Source: Methylobacter sp. KS41
GTDB lineage: Bacteria > Pseudomonadota > Gammaproteobacteria > Methylococcales > Methylomonadaceae
DNA length: 64,000 nt
Assembly: GCA_002862125.1 (NCBI GenBank)
Contig: PHSP01000003.1
Location: 248,001-312,000 of the forward strand
Direction: 5' to 3'
The position numbers and the translations under genes were made by a program. Shown piece after piece: positions 35,596 to 44,509 of this stretch (the first letter of the stretch is position 1; each line of letters begins with the position of its first letter). Below the pieces are notes generated by a model. That model searched no databases. It was not told the origin of the DNA and worked only from the letters and a program-made list of their open reading frames with translations.

Positions 35596-36049
35596 ATGAA
35601 TCTTGACGTATTTTTATCTATTTTCACCTTAATGTTGATTGCGTTGGGGGTTAATTTGCTGGCGGCCAAAATCCGTCTGCCATACAGGGCCTTGCTGGTG
35701 ATTATTGGCTCCTTCCTGGCGCCGCTATCGCAAATAGAGTCACTGTCTTTCATCAGCGGTTTCGAATTAACGCCCGAGCCCCTGTTTTTTTGTGTTCCTG
35801 CCCATTCTTATATTTGAATTGGCCTACAATAAGAATTTCCGGGATGCCGGGGAAAATAAGCGCTCCATGGGGATACTGGCTATTTTGGGCTTATAAATTT
35901 CCACTGTATTCATTGGATTTGCCGGACAATGGGCCCTTCACCTGCTGGGATGGGTGGTTCCGTTGCTGGTTATTTTGCTCTTTTACAGGGAGGAATTATT
36001 ATCTATGATGACCCGTTTTAATCCCCGGCATGAACGATTTTTAGGATAA
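35596..36049 (+). pseudogene. Wrecked NhaP/CPA1-type antiporter gene
   Basis: The frame begins MNLDVFLSIFTLMLIALGVN and reads as the first two helices of a CPA1 antiporter (KIRLPYRALLVIIGS). At a run of seven T (about 35785) the frame shifts: the next frame continues VFLPILIFELAYNKNFRDA. It then meets a TAA at about 35893 and resumes with ISTVFIGF, and later LLFYREELLSMMTRF, the C-terminal end. Some 250 of about 400 residues are missing. The frameshift, stop and deletion together indicate a true pseudogene. Confidence 0.7.
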
Positions 36050-36052
36050 AAC

Positions 36053-37900
36053 GTGAGTTCAGGAATTTCAGAAAACAGTTTTGATGCGGCCGCTTTTTTA
36101 AAAAACCTGACCTCGCGCCCGGGCATTTATACAATGCTTAATGACAAGGGCGAGATCATTTACATAGGCAAGGCCAAGAACCTTAAAAACCGGGTTTCCA
36201 GCTATTTTAAAACGCAAACGGCATCGGTCAAGCAGCAGGTTATGGTGACCAAAGTGGCCGCCATTGAAGTGACCGTGACGCATACTGAAGGCGAGGCGTT
36301 ATTGCTGGAATGTCAGCAAATCAAACGCCATAAGCCGCGATACAATATCTGTTTACGGGACGACAAGTCCTTCCCTTATATGTTTCTGTCCAGTGAGCAT
36401 AATTTTCCTCAAATCACCTTTCATCGCGGCGCAAAGAATAAAAAAGGCCGCTATTTTGGCCCCTATCCCAGTTCGGGCGCCGTTAGAGAAAGCCTGAAGC
36501 TGCTGCAAAAGCTGTTTCCAATCCGTCAGTGTGATGATTCCTATTATAACAATCGCACAAGGCCTTGTTTGCAATATCAGATAGAACGCTGTACTGCGCC
36601 CTGCGTAGGTCTGATTGATAAACAAAGCTATGCTCTGGATGTTGAAAGCACGGTGATGTTTCTGGAGGGTAAGGGCGGTTTGTTGATTGATCAGTTGATT
36701 CTCAAAATGGAGCAAGCAGCGGCTAATCTTGATTTTGAGCGGGCGGCCGGATACAGGGATCAGATTGCAAAATTGCGCTCGGTGCTGGAAAAACATTTTG
36801 TTAATGGGGAAAAGGGCGATGTGGATATTATCGCCTGCGCATGCAAGGCAAACGTAGCGAGTGTTCAAGTGTTTTTTATCCGTAACGGGCAGCATTTGGG
36901 CAATAAAGTATTTTTCCCGAAAATGTCCGATGAGCATGATCCCGCAGCTATCGTGCAGGCGTTTATTCCTCAGTATTATCTGGATAAACCAGTGCCTCAT
37001 GAATTGATTGTCAGTCATGAACTGGAAGAGGCGGACTTATTGACCGAGGTTTTGACCAGTCAGGCAAAGCATGCGGTGGCTATCTCCTGCAGTGTCAGAG
37101 GGGAACGCTTAAAGTGGCTGCAAATGGCCTGCGCCAATGCTGAAAACTCATTGTTAAGCAAGTTATCGGATAAACAGGGTATTTATGCGCGCTTTCTCAG
37201 TCTGCAAGAAGAGCTGGGTTGCAAGGACCTGCCTAAACGCCTGGAATGCTTTGATATAAGTCACACACAAGGCGATCAGACGGTTGCATCCTGTGTGGTT
37301 TTTGATAGAGAGGGGCCGGTAAAACCGGCTTATCGCAGGTTTAATATCTCCGGTATAACCGGCGGCGATGATTATGCCGCCATTCATCAGGCGGTTTTCA
37401 GGCGCTTTAAACGGCTGAAACAGGGTGAGCATGAAGCTCCGGATATATTGTTTATTGACGGCGGCAAAGGACAGGTGCATGAAGCGCAAAAGGCATTAGC
37501 GGAATTAGACATAAACAATGTTATGATAGTCGGCGTTTCCAAGGGGCCTGATAGAAAACCAGGCATGGAAAAGCTTATTCTGGTGGATCAGGAACAGCCG
37601 GTAAACATAGCGTCGGGGACCAGCGGTTTATTGTTAATACAGCATATTCGCGACGAGGCGCACCGGTTTGCGATTACAGGACACAGGCAGCGCCGCGGTA
37701 AGGCATCAAAAAAATCAGTGCTGGAAAGCATTCCAGGACTGGGTTCCAAGCGGCGGCAGAAACTGTTAAAACAGTTTGGGGGGCTGCAAGGCATTTCATG
37801 CGCAGGCGTAGATGCTCTTTGCAGTGTAGATGGCATAAGCCGGCACTTGGCGCAACGGATTTACGAACTATTTCATCATCAAGATGACGATTCAATTTAA
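36053..37900 (+). CDS. uvrC: Excinuclease ABC subunit C
   Basis: This 615-residue nuclease makes both incisions in UvrABC nucleotide excision repair. The N-terminal GIY-YIG nuclease is seen as RPGIYTMLNDKGEIIYIGKA (residues 22-41), the UVR domain as ANLDFERAAGYRDQIAKL near 225, the RNase H-like C-terminal nuclease as LECFDISHTQGDQTVAS with catalytic Asp and His near 400, FIDGGKGQVHEA near 465, and tandem helix-hairpin-helix motifs at the end (IPGLGSKRRQKLL). Translation begins at GTG, four bases after the pseudogene stop. It overlaps pgsA by 17 bases, a classic uvrC-pgsA pair. Confidence 0.97.
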   Translation: MSSGISENSFDAAAFLKNLTSRPGIYTMLNDKGEIIYIGKAKNLKNRVSSYFKTQTASVKQQVMVTKVAAIEVTVTHTEGEALLLECQQIKRHKPRYNICLRDDKSFPYMFLSSEHNFPQITFHRGAKNKKGRYFGPYPSSGAVRESLKLLQKLFPIRQCDDSYYNNRTRPCLQYQIERCTAPCVGLIDKQSYALDVESTVMFLEGKGGLLIDQLILKMEQAAANLDFERAAGYRDQIAKLRSVLEKHFVNGEKGDVDIIACACKANVASVQVFFIRNGQHLGNKVFFPKMSDEHDPAAIVQAFIPQYYLDKPVPHELIVSHELEEADLLTEVLTSQAKHAVAISCSVRGERLKWLQMACANAENSLLSKLSDKQGIYARFLSLQEELGCKDLPKRLECFDISHTQGDQTVASCVVFDREGPVKPAYRRFNISGITGGDDYAAIHQAVFRRFKRLKQGEHEAPDILFIDGGKGQVHEAQKALAELDINNVMIVGVSKGPDRKPGMEKLILVDQEQPVNIASGTSGLLLIQHIRDEAHRFAITGHRQRRGKASKKSVLESIPGLGSKRRQKLLKQFGGLQGISCAGVDALCSVDGISRHLAQRIYELFHHQDDDSI

Positions 37901-38447
37901 TATACCTACAAATCTTACGCTGTTAAGAATTGCGTTAATTCCATTATTAACCGTGGTTTTTTATTTGCCTTGGCAGTATTCCAATCTGGCGTGTACGCTG
38001 ATTTTTATATTGGCGGGGCTTACTGATTGGCTGGACGGTTACCTCGCCAGGAAAATGAGCCTGGAAACGCCTTTTGGCGCTTTTTTAGATCCCGTCGCTG
38101 ATAAGTTAATGGTCGCTATAGTGCTGGTTTTAATTGTTCAGCAGCAAGCGAGTCCTTATCTGGCGATACCTGCCGCGGTTATCATAGGCAGGGAGATAAC
38201 CATTGCTTCGCTGCGGGAATGGATGGCGGAAATCGGTCAGCGGGCAAAGGTCAAGGTTTCTCAACTGGGGAAGTGGAAAACCACTGCGCAAATGGTGGCA
38301 ATTGGCATGTTGTTATATCGCGAGGATTTATTCGGCATACCCGTAAATCTGATGGGTTATGGTCTTCTATACATTGCCGCCGTAATAACGTTATGGTCTA
38401 TGATCAATTACCTTGGAGCGGCCCTGGCGGTCATTAAGGAAAAATAA
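37884..38447 (+). CDS. pgsA: CDP-diacylglycerol-glycerol-3-phosphate phosphatidyltransferase
   Basis: The 187-residue membrane enzyme of phosphatidylglycerol synthesis transfers a phosphatidyl group to glycerol-3-phosphate. The CDP-alcohol phosphotransferase signature D-G-x2-A-R-x8-G-x3-D-x3-D is present as DGYLARKMSLETPFGAFLDP with the following VADK. NIPTNLTLLRIALIP is the typical N-terminus. It is translationally coupled to uvrC by overlap. The usual downstream tRNA genes of some relatives are not present here. Confidence 0.95.
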   Translation: MTIQFNIPTNLTLLRIALIPLLTVVFYLPWQYSNLACTLIFILAGLTDWLDGYLARKMSLETPFGAFLDPVADKLMVAIVLVLIVQQQASPYLAIPAAVIIGREITIASLREWMAEIGQRAKVKVSQLGKWKTTAQMVAIGMLLYREDLFGIPVNLMGYGLLYIAAVITLWSMINYLGAALAVIKEK

Positions 38448-38618
38448 GGGCGCGATTTAGCTGGATTTATTGCCTAAAGATGCTATTAATTTTTGGCTTC
38501 CAATCCTGGTGGACAAACAATGAGGATTAACTCTGAAATGTTATCCCGGCTTAAGTTGAAAGCTTTTTTTAAACACAAACACATTTAGCGAATTGATATA
38601 CGCTGCAACAAAACAAAC

Positions 38619-39218
38619 ATGGATCAGGAAAAAGAAATTATTCAGTCGAAAACTGAAACTCAAGACGAGATATTACTGGCGGCTCTAAAACTATTTGCCA
38701 CAAAGGGTTATTTCAATACATCCTTAACCGATATCGCAGAGGCCGCCAGTATGAAAAATACAGCCGCGATCTATCATCACTTTAAAAATAAACAGATGAT
38801 TGCGGCACAGCTTTATACCAAAATTTTCGATAATTTAAGTATTTCCGTTGATGAAATAAGACGTAGAAATCAAAAATCATCAGAACAATTACGCGGGATT
38901 GCCGATTTGTTTTTTAAACTGACTGATGAAGCGCCCTATATTATGCAGTTTCTGCTAATTTTAAATCTCAATGAGTTTTTACCGGAGGAAAAGCCGGTTA
39001 TGGAAACACCAGCCTTTATAAAAATTATTAAGATCATTCAGTCTGGTATTAAGGCGGGAGAAATACGCGATATTGATCCGCTGCTGGCCAATGCCTATTT
39101 TTTCGGCATAATTAATAAGACCTTGCGTTTAGTGCTGAACGGAGCGCTGAATAAAAAAGCCGGCGTCTACCAGCCGCAAACATGGCTTGCGGCATGGAAT
39201 GCTATTGCTAAAAAATAA
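38619..39218 (+). CDS. TetR/AcrR-family transcriptional regulator
   Basis: This 199-residue regulator has the N-terminal TetR helix-turn-helix: ILLAALKLFATKGYFNTSLTDIAEAASMKN, then AIYHHFKNKQMIAAQLY. The C-terminal ligand domain is helical and of normal length. Ligand and targets are unknown; the gene is alone, with a small zinc-ribbon-like gene starting 14 bases after it, which may be co-transcribed. Confidence 0.88.
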   Translation: MDQEKEIIQSKTETQDEILLAALKLFATKGYFNTSLTDIAEAASMKNTAAIYHHFKNKQMIAAQLYTKIFDNLSISVDEIRRRNQKSSEQLRGIADLFFKLTDEAPYIMQFLLILNLNEFLPEEKPVMETPAFIKIIKIIQSGIKAGEIRDIDPLLANAYFFGIINKTLRLVLNGALNKKAGVYQPQTWLAAWNAIAKK

Positions 39219-39231
39219 TCGAAAAAAAACT

Positions 39232-39417
39232 ATGGGAGATGTTGTTCAGTTCAAGCGGCCAAAAGTAGCACAAAGGCATAAAGGCAATACTTTATGCCGT
39301 AGCGGCTTTCACAAGTGGGAAGTCCTCAAGGAAAAACAGTTTGATGTCAAACAGGGAAAGTTAATCACGGTATATCAATGCGCGCGTTGTGCAAAAAACA
39401 AATATAAATTGGCATAG
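39232..39417 (+). CDS. Small zinc-ribbon-like protein
   Basis: The 61-residue protein starts at ATG 39232 (MGDVVQFKRPKVAQRHKGNT). It carries LCRSGFHKWEV and then VYQCARCAKNKYKLA, so one Cys-x4-His and one Cys-x2-Cys pair could bind zinc. Small proteins of this type with an FHKW motif are found beside regulators in several methylotrophs and gammaproteobacteria. The function is not known. It lies 14 bases after the TetR gene. Confidence 0.55.
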   Translation: MGDVVQFKRPKVAQRHKGNTLCRSGFHKWEVLKEKQFDVKQGKLITVYQCARCAKNKYKLA

Positions 39418-39548
39418 GGTATGATTAAGGTTGGTAAATTTGAGTTTTCCAGGACCCTTAAAAGCTATCTCAAAATAAAGACCTGGTCCCAAGCGTGCCA
39501 AGCAAGTGGTTATGTTAGGAACGTGCATGAAATAACTTGAGCAACTGT

Positions 39549-39595
39549 TGTAGGGGCGAATTCATTCGCCATCGGCGGATAAATCCACCCCTACA
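39549..39595. repeat. 47-bp palindromic extragenic element
   Basis: Imperfect inverted arms of 22 bases: TGTAGGGGCGAATTCATTCG-CC on the left, and on the other strand TGTAGGGGTGGATTTATCCG-CC, separated by three bases. This word is a widespread extragenic palindromic repeat type in environmental proteobacteria and cyanobacteria. The remaining 39418-39803 stretch shows no gene. Confidence 0.6.
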
Positions 39596-39803
39596 CTGTG
39601 GTGCACATATTTTATTAGTAATTTTATTTCATACGCATTCCTAAGTGTTTTAATTATGTCGTATTCCCCAATAGTTGAGGTAGCGTATTTAGCTTGCCAA
39701 GTGAAATCTGTCATGACTAAATTCAGCTGATTTTTGGCAAATAAGATAGCTGCCTGAACTCAAGAGCCCGCTATTTTCCATGTCGCCTTGAAAGATTAAT
39801 GCT

Positions 39804-41456
39804 TTGTATAACAAATATTTCCATTTTAGCGAACAGCCTTTTTCGATAGCGCCTGATCCGCATTTCATGTACATGAGCGTCCGTCATCAGGAAGGGCTGG
39901 CGCATTTGTTATACGGTATAAACAGGGGCGGTGGGTTCGTCGCGTTAACCGGCGAAGTTGGCACCGGCAAGACTACGCTTTGTCATTGTTTGTTGCAGCA
40001 ACTTCCCAGTGGAATCGATCTTGCTCTGATATTGAATCCCAAAGTCAATGCCAGCGAATTACTGGCTACTATTTGCGATGAGCTTGGCGTCGCCTATGAC
40101 AAAAACCAGGCTACGTTAAAAAATCTGATTGATTTATTGAACCAGCATTTGCTTGCCGTCCATGCAAGCGGCAGGCGCACCGTATTGCTTATCGATGAAG
40201 CACAAAATTTGAGCCTTGAGGTATTGGAACAAATACGGTTGTTGACCAATTTGGAAACCACCAAAACCAAACTCTTGCAAATCATTTTGGTCGGACAGCC
40301 CGAATTAAAGCAATTGCTTAAACGGCGGAATTTGCGGCAATTAAATCAGCGCATCACCGCGCGTTATCACTTGTTGCCGTTATCACTTGATGAAACGTTC
40401 GCTTACATTCGCCATCGTTTGACTGTTTGCGGCGGCAATCAAGATCTCTTTACGCCGGGAGCTATCAGGAAAATTTATAAACTTTCATCGGGTATTCCAA
40501 GAGTTATAAACATTCTATGTGATCGCGCCTTGCTGGGCGCTTACTCAATCAATGCACGGGTTATCACTCCGGCCATTATCAAACAGGCGGCCAGGGAATC
40601 ACTGTCCGAGACGGATAGCGGAGCGTCCGCCACGGCAAACTTGATATCGCTCATCCTGCTATGTTGCATAGGGGCAGCCATTTATATTGTGGGCTTTCAT
40701 CCGTCAGCCATTGTCAAGGATAAAATGATTCAAACGCTGAAAGCGAGTAAGCCGGTTACAAAGCCTGAACAGGTGATCATGGCTCAGCAAATCAGGCAAA
40801 AAACCCAGCCGGCGTTTGAAAACATAAACGCAAGCCCCAAAATGGACTTTAACACCTGGATTAATAACCCGGCGTTAACCTTAAGCGCAGCCTTAGCGGA
40901 GACCTTGAAAATCTGGGGGAAAGAGCTTCCCGCGATTCATCCGTCCAACTGTGATAGCGTACAGGCGAGCGGTTTTAATTGCCTGCCCGGTAAAGTCGGC
41001 TGGAAAGAAGTGCTGGCGATGAATCGTCCGGTTATTCTGGAGTTTTCATTACCAGCCGGAGAAAAACGTTACGCAGTGCTGACCGGAATCTGGCAAAGTC
41101 AATCCTTGGTTCAGTTCCACGGCGATATGGCATTTCCTTTAGCGGAGGTTCTCAGGTTTTGGGATGGTTATTATCTGTTGTTATGGAAACCGCCGCGCCC
41201 GGGCATGAAGGTGATTTATCCCTCTCAAAGTTCAGATGATGTACTCTGGTTACGCCGGCAATTAAATGTTATAAATGGGGAAAAGGAAACAGCCAATAAT
41301 CCACGGTTTTTTGATGAGCCGCTAAAAAAACGCGTAATAGATTTTCAACATCGGAATCATTTGGCTGAAGATGGCGTTGCAGGCGAGCAGACTATCATCT
41401 ACCTTGATAATATTTCCGGTTCAGCTGATTCTCCTCACCTGAAAATTACGGATTAA
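39804..41456 (+). CDS. gspA: GspA/ExeA-type ATPase with peptidoglycan-binding domain
   Basis: The 550-residue protein starts at a TTG (MYNKYFHFSEQPFSIAPDP), which restores the conserved ExeA N-terminus. The AAA ATPase domain has Walker A GEVGTGKTT (residues 50-58) and Walker B LLIDEAQNLS near 127-136. A membrane helix lies near 275-292, and a C-terminal peptidoglycan-binding domain covers about 480-540 (DDVLWLRRQLNVI...FQHRNHLAEDGVAG). With GspB it helps assemble the type II secretin in the cell wall. The secretin genes themselves are not in the window. Confidence 0.87.
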   Translation: MYNKYFHFSEQPFSIAPDPHFMYMSVRHQEGLAHLLYGINRGGGFVALTGEVGTGKTTLCHCLLQQLPSGIDLALILNPKVNASELLATICDELGVAYDKNQATLKNLIDLLNQHLLAVHASGRRTVLLIDEAQNLSLEVLEQIRLLTNLETTKTKLLQIILVGQPELKQLLKRRNLRQLNQRITARYHLLPLSLDETFAYIRHRLTVCGGNQDLFTPGAIRKIYKLSSGIPRVINILCDRALLGAYSINARVITPAIIKQAARESLSETDSGASATANLISLILLCCIGAAIYIVGFHPSAIVKDKMIQTLKASKPVTKPEQVIMAQQIRQKTQPAFENINASPKMDFNTWINNPALTLSAALAETLKIWGKELPAIHPSNCDSVQASGFNCLPGKVGWKEVLAMNRPVILEFSLPAGEKRYAVLTGIWQSQSLVQFHGDMAFPLAEVLRFWDGYYLLLWKPPRPGMKVIYPSQSSDDVLWLRRQLNVINGEKETANNPRFFDEPLKKRVIDFQHRNHLAEDGVAGEQTIIYLDNISGSADSPHLKITD

Positions 41457-41460
41457 CTCT

Positions 41461-42222
41461 ATGTCATACATCCTAAAAGCATTGCGCAAATCAGAGCAGG
41501 AACGGCTTGCCCGGCAACCTGAAACAGCGGCTGCCAGAATCCTTGCCATTCAAGCTGCGCCCCGGCATAAAAGCAGCAAATTAATTATTCTGTTGATTAT
41601 CACCAATTTGATCCTCGCGGCGTGCTTTTTTTGGTTTATTCGCAAAGAACCAGCTACGATATCGCTCGCGGATCTTCAGAAATCCTTGGCGGCGGAACAA
41701 ACTCAGACTAAACCGGCAATTGAACCGCAGGTCAAGACGGGCCAAGCCCCCAAAATAAGCATAAAAAAATCCGTAACGGCTACACCGTCCATAGCGGACT
41801 TGGCAGAATCGAGAAATAATCAAGTCTCGCAAGTGCCGGCGGCAAAGCCTGTTATGGAAAAGGAGCCGGTTTTGATGCAGCATAAACCAAGCCCGGTAAA
41901 TCAGGAGATGGGGCCAAAATCAATTGTAGCGGCTCAGGCCGGGCCGGGCTTAAACGTTGAAAAAAAATTGCCGGCAGCGCCCGAAAGTAAAACCGTTCCT
42001 TTTCTATCCGAGCTCCCTGCGGAGTTTCGTCATACGGTGCCGGAAATGAAAGTCAATGTATTTGTTTACTCTGAACAACCGGAACAGCGTTTTGTAATGG
42101 TGGATATGGTGAAATATACCACGGGCGAGCGCATCAAGGAATCAATAATACTCAAAGAAATACGTCCTGATAGTTTCGTGGTTGAATACAATAATCGTAC
42201 TTTCCGGATCAAGCGGCCATAA
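41461..42222 (+). CDS. gspB: General secretion pathway protein B
   Basis: The 253-residue single-pass protein begins MSYILKALRKSEQERLARQP, the conserved GspB/ExeB start. A membrane helix lies near residues 40-58, a long Pro/Lys/Ala/Gln-rich periplasmic linker follows, and a compact C-terminal domain (MKVNVFVYSEQPEQRFVMV, ESIILKEIRPDSFVV) matches the GspB domain. It forms a complex with GspA. It lies four bases after gspA, so the two are translated together. Confidence 0.88.
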   Translation: MSYILKALRKSEQERLARQPETAAARILAIQAAPRHKSSKLIILLIITNLILAACFFWFIRKEPATISLADLQKSLAAEQTQTKPAIEPQVKTGQAPKISIKKSVTATPSIADLAESRNNQVSQVPAAKPVMEKEPVLMQHKPSPVNQEMGPKSIVAAQAGPGLNVEKKLPAAPESKTVPFLSELPAEFRHTVPEMKVNVFVYSEQPEQRFVMVDMVKYTTGERIKESIILKEIRPDSFVVEYNNRTFRIKRP

Positions 42223-42311
42223 AACTATAGCCGATCAAGTAGAATACTCGGCCCCGATCAAGGTTGAAATCTTAATGCAAACTCTTGAATGAAAGTTAAG
42301 GAAATAAACTA

Positions 42312-43898
42312 ATGACAAAATCCGGCCAATTAGCCGAACACATTCTGACTCATTACCGAGGCCTATTCGCCACTCTCTTTCTGCTGCCTGTCTCGGTTTT
42401 ATACAGTGCTTACACAAGCGTTCGTAACCTGATTGTGTTTCACTTGAGCAGCGCTCCCGCCAAACACGAGCAAAAAGTTCAACAGGTGATACGGCAAATT
42501 GAGGACTGGAAAAAGGATGGAGGAGTTGAAAAGCTTTGCACCGCAAGGTCCGGCTGGAAGGCTATGAGTGAAATGGTGCCGAAATACAAACTCAACCACC
42601 GTAAAATCGATGTCGGCTTATATGATATACTCGAGATTTCCGGACAAAGCCAAACCGTCAAGGTAGAACCCTTGGCGACTATGGGACAGATTTCTCGAAA
42701 CTTGATATCTAAAGGCTGGACGCTGGCTGTTGTACCGGAACTGGACGACTTGACCGTGGGCGGTTTGATCATGGGCTTCGGGATAGAATCCAGCAGCCAT
42801 AAGTACGGATTGTTCCAGTTTATTTGCGCCTCATTCGACCTGGTAACGGCTGATGGACGATGTATCCGGTGCAGTCCATCGGAGAATGCGGATTTATTTT
42901 ACCTGATTCCGTGGAGCCATGGCACACTCGGTTTTCTGGTAGCCGCTGAACTGAAAATTATCCCGGCAAAAAAATATATCAGGGTCCAATACCAGCCGGT
43001 TTATAGTCTTGATGACATGGTCAAGGTTTTCGAGGATTACTCACGGAAAACCGGAGAAAATGATTTTGTCGAAGGCTTGGTGTACAGTCACGACACGGCG
43101 GTTATTATGCGCGGTAATTTTACCGATGACATAGGATCAGACGGCTCGGTTAACGCCATCGGCCGATGGTATAAGCCCTGGTTTTACAAGCATGTGCAAA
43201 CATTCCTGAAAAACGGGCGGGCCAATGTCGAGTATATTCCGCTGAGGCATTATTATCACCGGCATACACGAAGTTATTTCTGGACGATGGAAGAAATCAT
43301 TCCCTTCGGCAATCACCCTGTTTTCAGAGGCTTGTTAGGCTGGGCATTGCCTCCCCGGATTGAACTGCTGAAGTATACGGAAACCGAGACCACGCGCAGA
43401 CTCAGAGAAAAGTTTCATGTGGTTCAGGACATGCTGATGCCAATCCGGTATCTTAAGCAATCCATCCGGTATTTCAATGATCATTTCAATCTGTATCCGT
43501 TATGGCTTTCGCCAATGGCTGTTTTTGATAACGGCAAACATTCCGGGTTCGTGCATCCGCTTAAGAACAAGGATGGCACGGTAGATGAAATGTATGTTGA
43601 TATCGGCGCTTATGGAACGCCGCTGAAGGAAAGCTTCGATAACGCCTCTGCGTTGCCGTTACTCGAAAAATTCGTGATAGATCATCATGGATACCAGGCT
43701 TTGTATGCAAAAACAACCCTGAGCAGGGAGGATTTCAGAACGATGTTCGACCATTCCGGTTATGACAAGATCCGGGAGCAGCTGCCGTTTTGCACTCAAG
43801 CTTTCGATGAGGTTTATGATAAGGTTTCATCGAAAGGAAGAGTTTCGCCTGTTGAAATGAGAAAACTTGCAGATAGTAGCGAGCTTGGCAAGAAATAA
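42312..43898 (+). CDS. Delta24-sterol reductase, DHCR24 homologue
   Basis: The 528-residue FAD-dependent oxidoreductase has a membrane helix near residues 17-37, then LSSAPAKHEQKV and an FAD-binding domain with VEPLATMGQ near 118 and the block PELDDLTVGGLIMGFGIESS (142-161), followed by SHKYGLFQFICASFDLV. YIPLRHYYHRHTRSYFW and VYDK near the end are also typical. These segments match animal DHCR24 (seladin-1) nearly word for word, far beyond general FAD-oxidase similarity. That enzyme reduces the C-24 double bond of sterol side chains. Sterols with saturated side chains are known from Methylococcus capsulatus. No other sterol genes are here. Confidence 0.9.
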   Translation: MTKSGQLAEHILTHYRGLFATLFLLPVSVLYSAYTSVRNLIVFHLSSAPAKHEQKVQQVIRQIEDWKKDGGVEKLCTARSGWKAMSEMVPKYKLNHRKIDVGLYDILEISGQSQTVKVEPLATMGQISRNLISKGWTLAVVPELDDLTVGGLIMGFGIESSSHKYGLFQFICASFDLVTADGRCIRCSPSENADLFYLIPWSHGTLGFLVAAELKIIPAKKYIRVQYQPVYSLDDMVKVFEDYSRKTGENDFVEGLVYSHDTAVIMRGNFTDDIGSDGSVNAIGRWYKPWFYKHVQTFLKNGRANVEYIPLRHYYHRHTRSYFWTMEEIIPFGNHPVFRGLLGWALPPRIELLKYTETETTRRLREKFHVVQDMLMPIRYLKQSIRYFNDHFNLYPLWLSPMAVFDNGKHSGFVHPLKNKDGTVDEMYVDIGAYGTPLKESFDNASALPLLEKFVIDHHGYQALYAKTTLSREDFRTMFDHSGYDKIREQLPFCTQAFDEVYDKVSSKGRVSPVEMRKLADSSELGKK

Positions 43899-44078
43899 AG
43901 TCAGTCCAATAACAATCTCGCGGTAAAGACATTCAACGGCCATGCGCTTATGATACAATCGGGTCAACGTGAGAATGTAGCAAAGCCTTTCTGCAGTACA
44001 AAATGGCATTTACTTTAGTTGAATGCCGTAAGTCTCCTGTTACCAGGAAATTATAATCAAGCAATAGTGAGGTCTATC

Positions 44079-44345
44079 ATGTCAATTAAAACAGAATTCG
44101 ATAATTTATTGGAAAAGCTCAAAGTAGAACGCGATGAAATAGCGCTAAAGCTGCATCTCGCTTCTATGGAAGCCAGGGAGGAATTTGAAGAAGCGGATAA
44201 ACATTGGGATGCCCTGAAAAATAAGGCAGCTGAAATTGCAGACGAGTCAAAAGAAACATCTGATGAGTACATAGCCAAAGCCAAAATTATTGGGGAAGAG
44301 CTCAAGAATGCTTATAGCCGCATAAGCAAGCGCCTAAGCGATTAA
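44079..44345 (+). CDS. Small helical (coiled-coil) protein
   Basis: The 88-residue protein, starting at ATG 44079 with GTGAGG upstream, is almost entirely charged helix: SIKTEFDNLLEKLKVERDEI, then LHLASMEAREEFEEADKHWD. It has no membrane segment, cysteine or signal peptide. Similar short proteins are found widely in methylotrophs and purple bacteria next to unrelated genes. The function is unknown. A hairpin terminator follows. Confidence 0.65.
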   Translation: MSIKTEFDNLLEKLKVERDEIALKLHLASMEAREEFEEADKHWDALKNKAAEIADESKETSDEYIAKAKIIGEELKNAYSRISKRLSD

Positions 44346-44373
44346 GCCATTTATTTCATGGGGAACAGGCTTA

Positions 44374-44402
44374 AGTTGACTTCCGTTTTGAGGAAGTCAA
44401 CT
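44374..44402 (+). terminator. Stem-loop after the small coiled-coil gene
   Basis: A perfect 11-bp stem AGTTGACTTCC / GGAAGTCAACT with a seven-base loop GTTTTGA is followed by ATTTGG. It lies 28 bases after the stop codon. The T run is short. Confidence 0.55.
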
Positions 44403-44509
44403 ATTTGGCCAATTCCCAAGAATAGAGGCTGTACATAACGCCAAGGCGGGTGAGGAGTCCATATTCCGGGCTTCTCCCGTGAGGCAGTGAGTAATGTCCT
44501 AGAATTAAT

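Noticed and set aside
38448-38618. tRNA genes expected after pgsA in some gammaproteobacteria
   Set aside because: No cloverleaf or T-loop word is present in the gap before the TetR gene.
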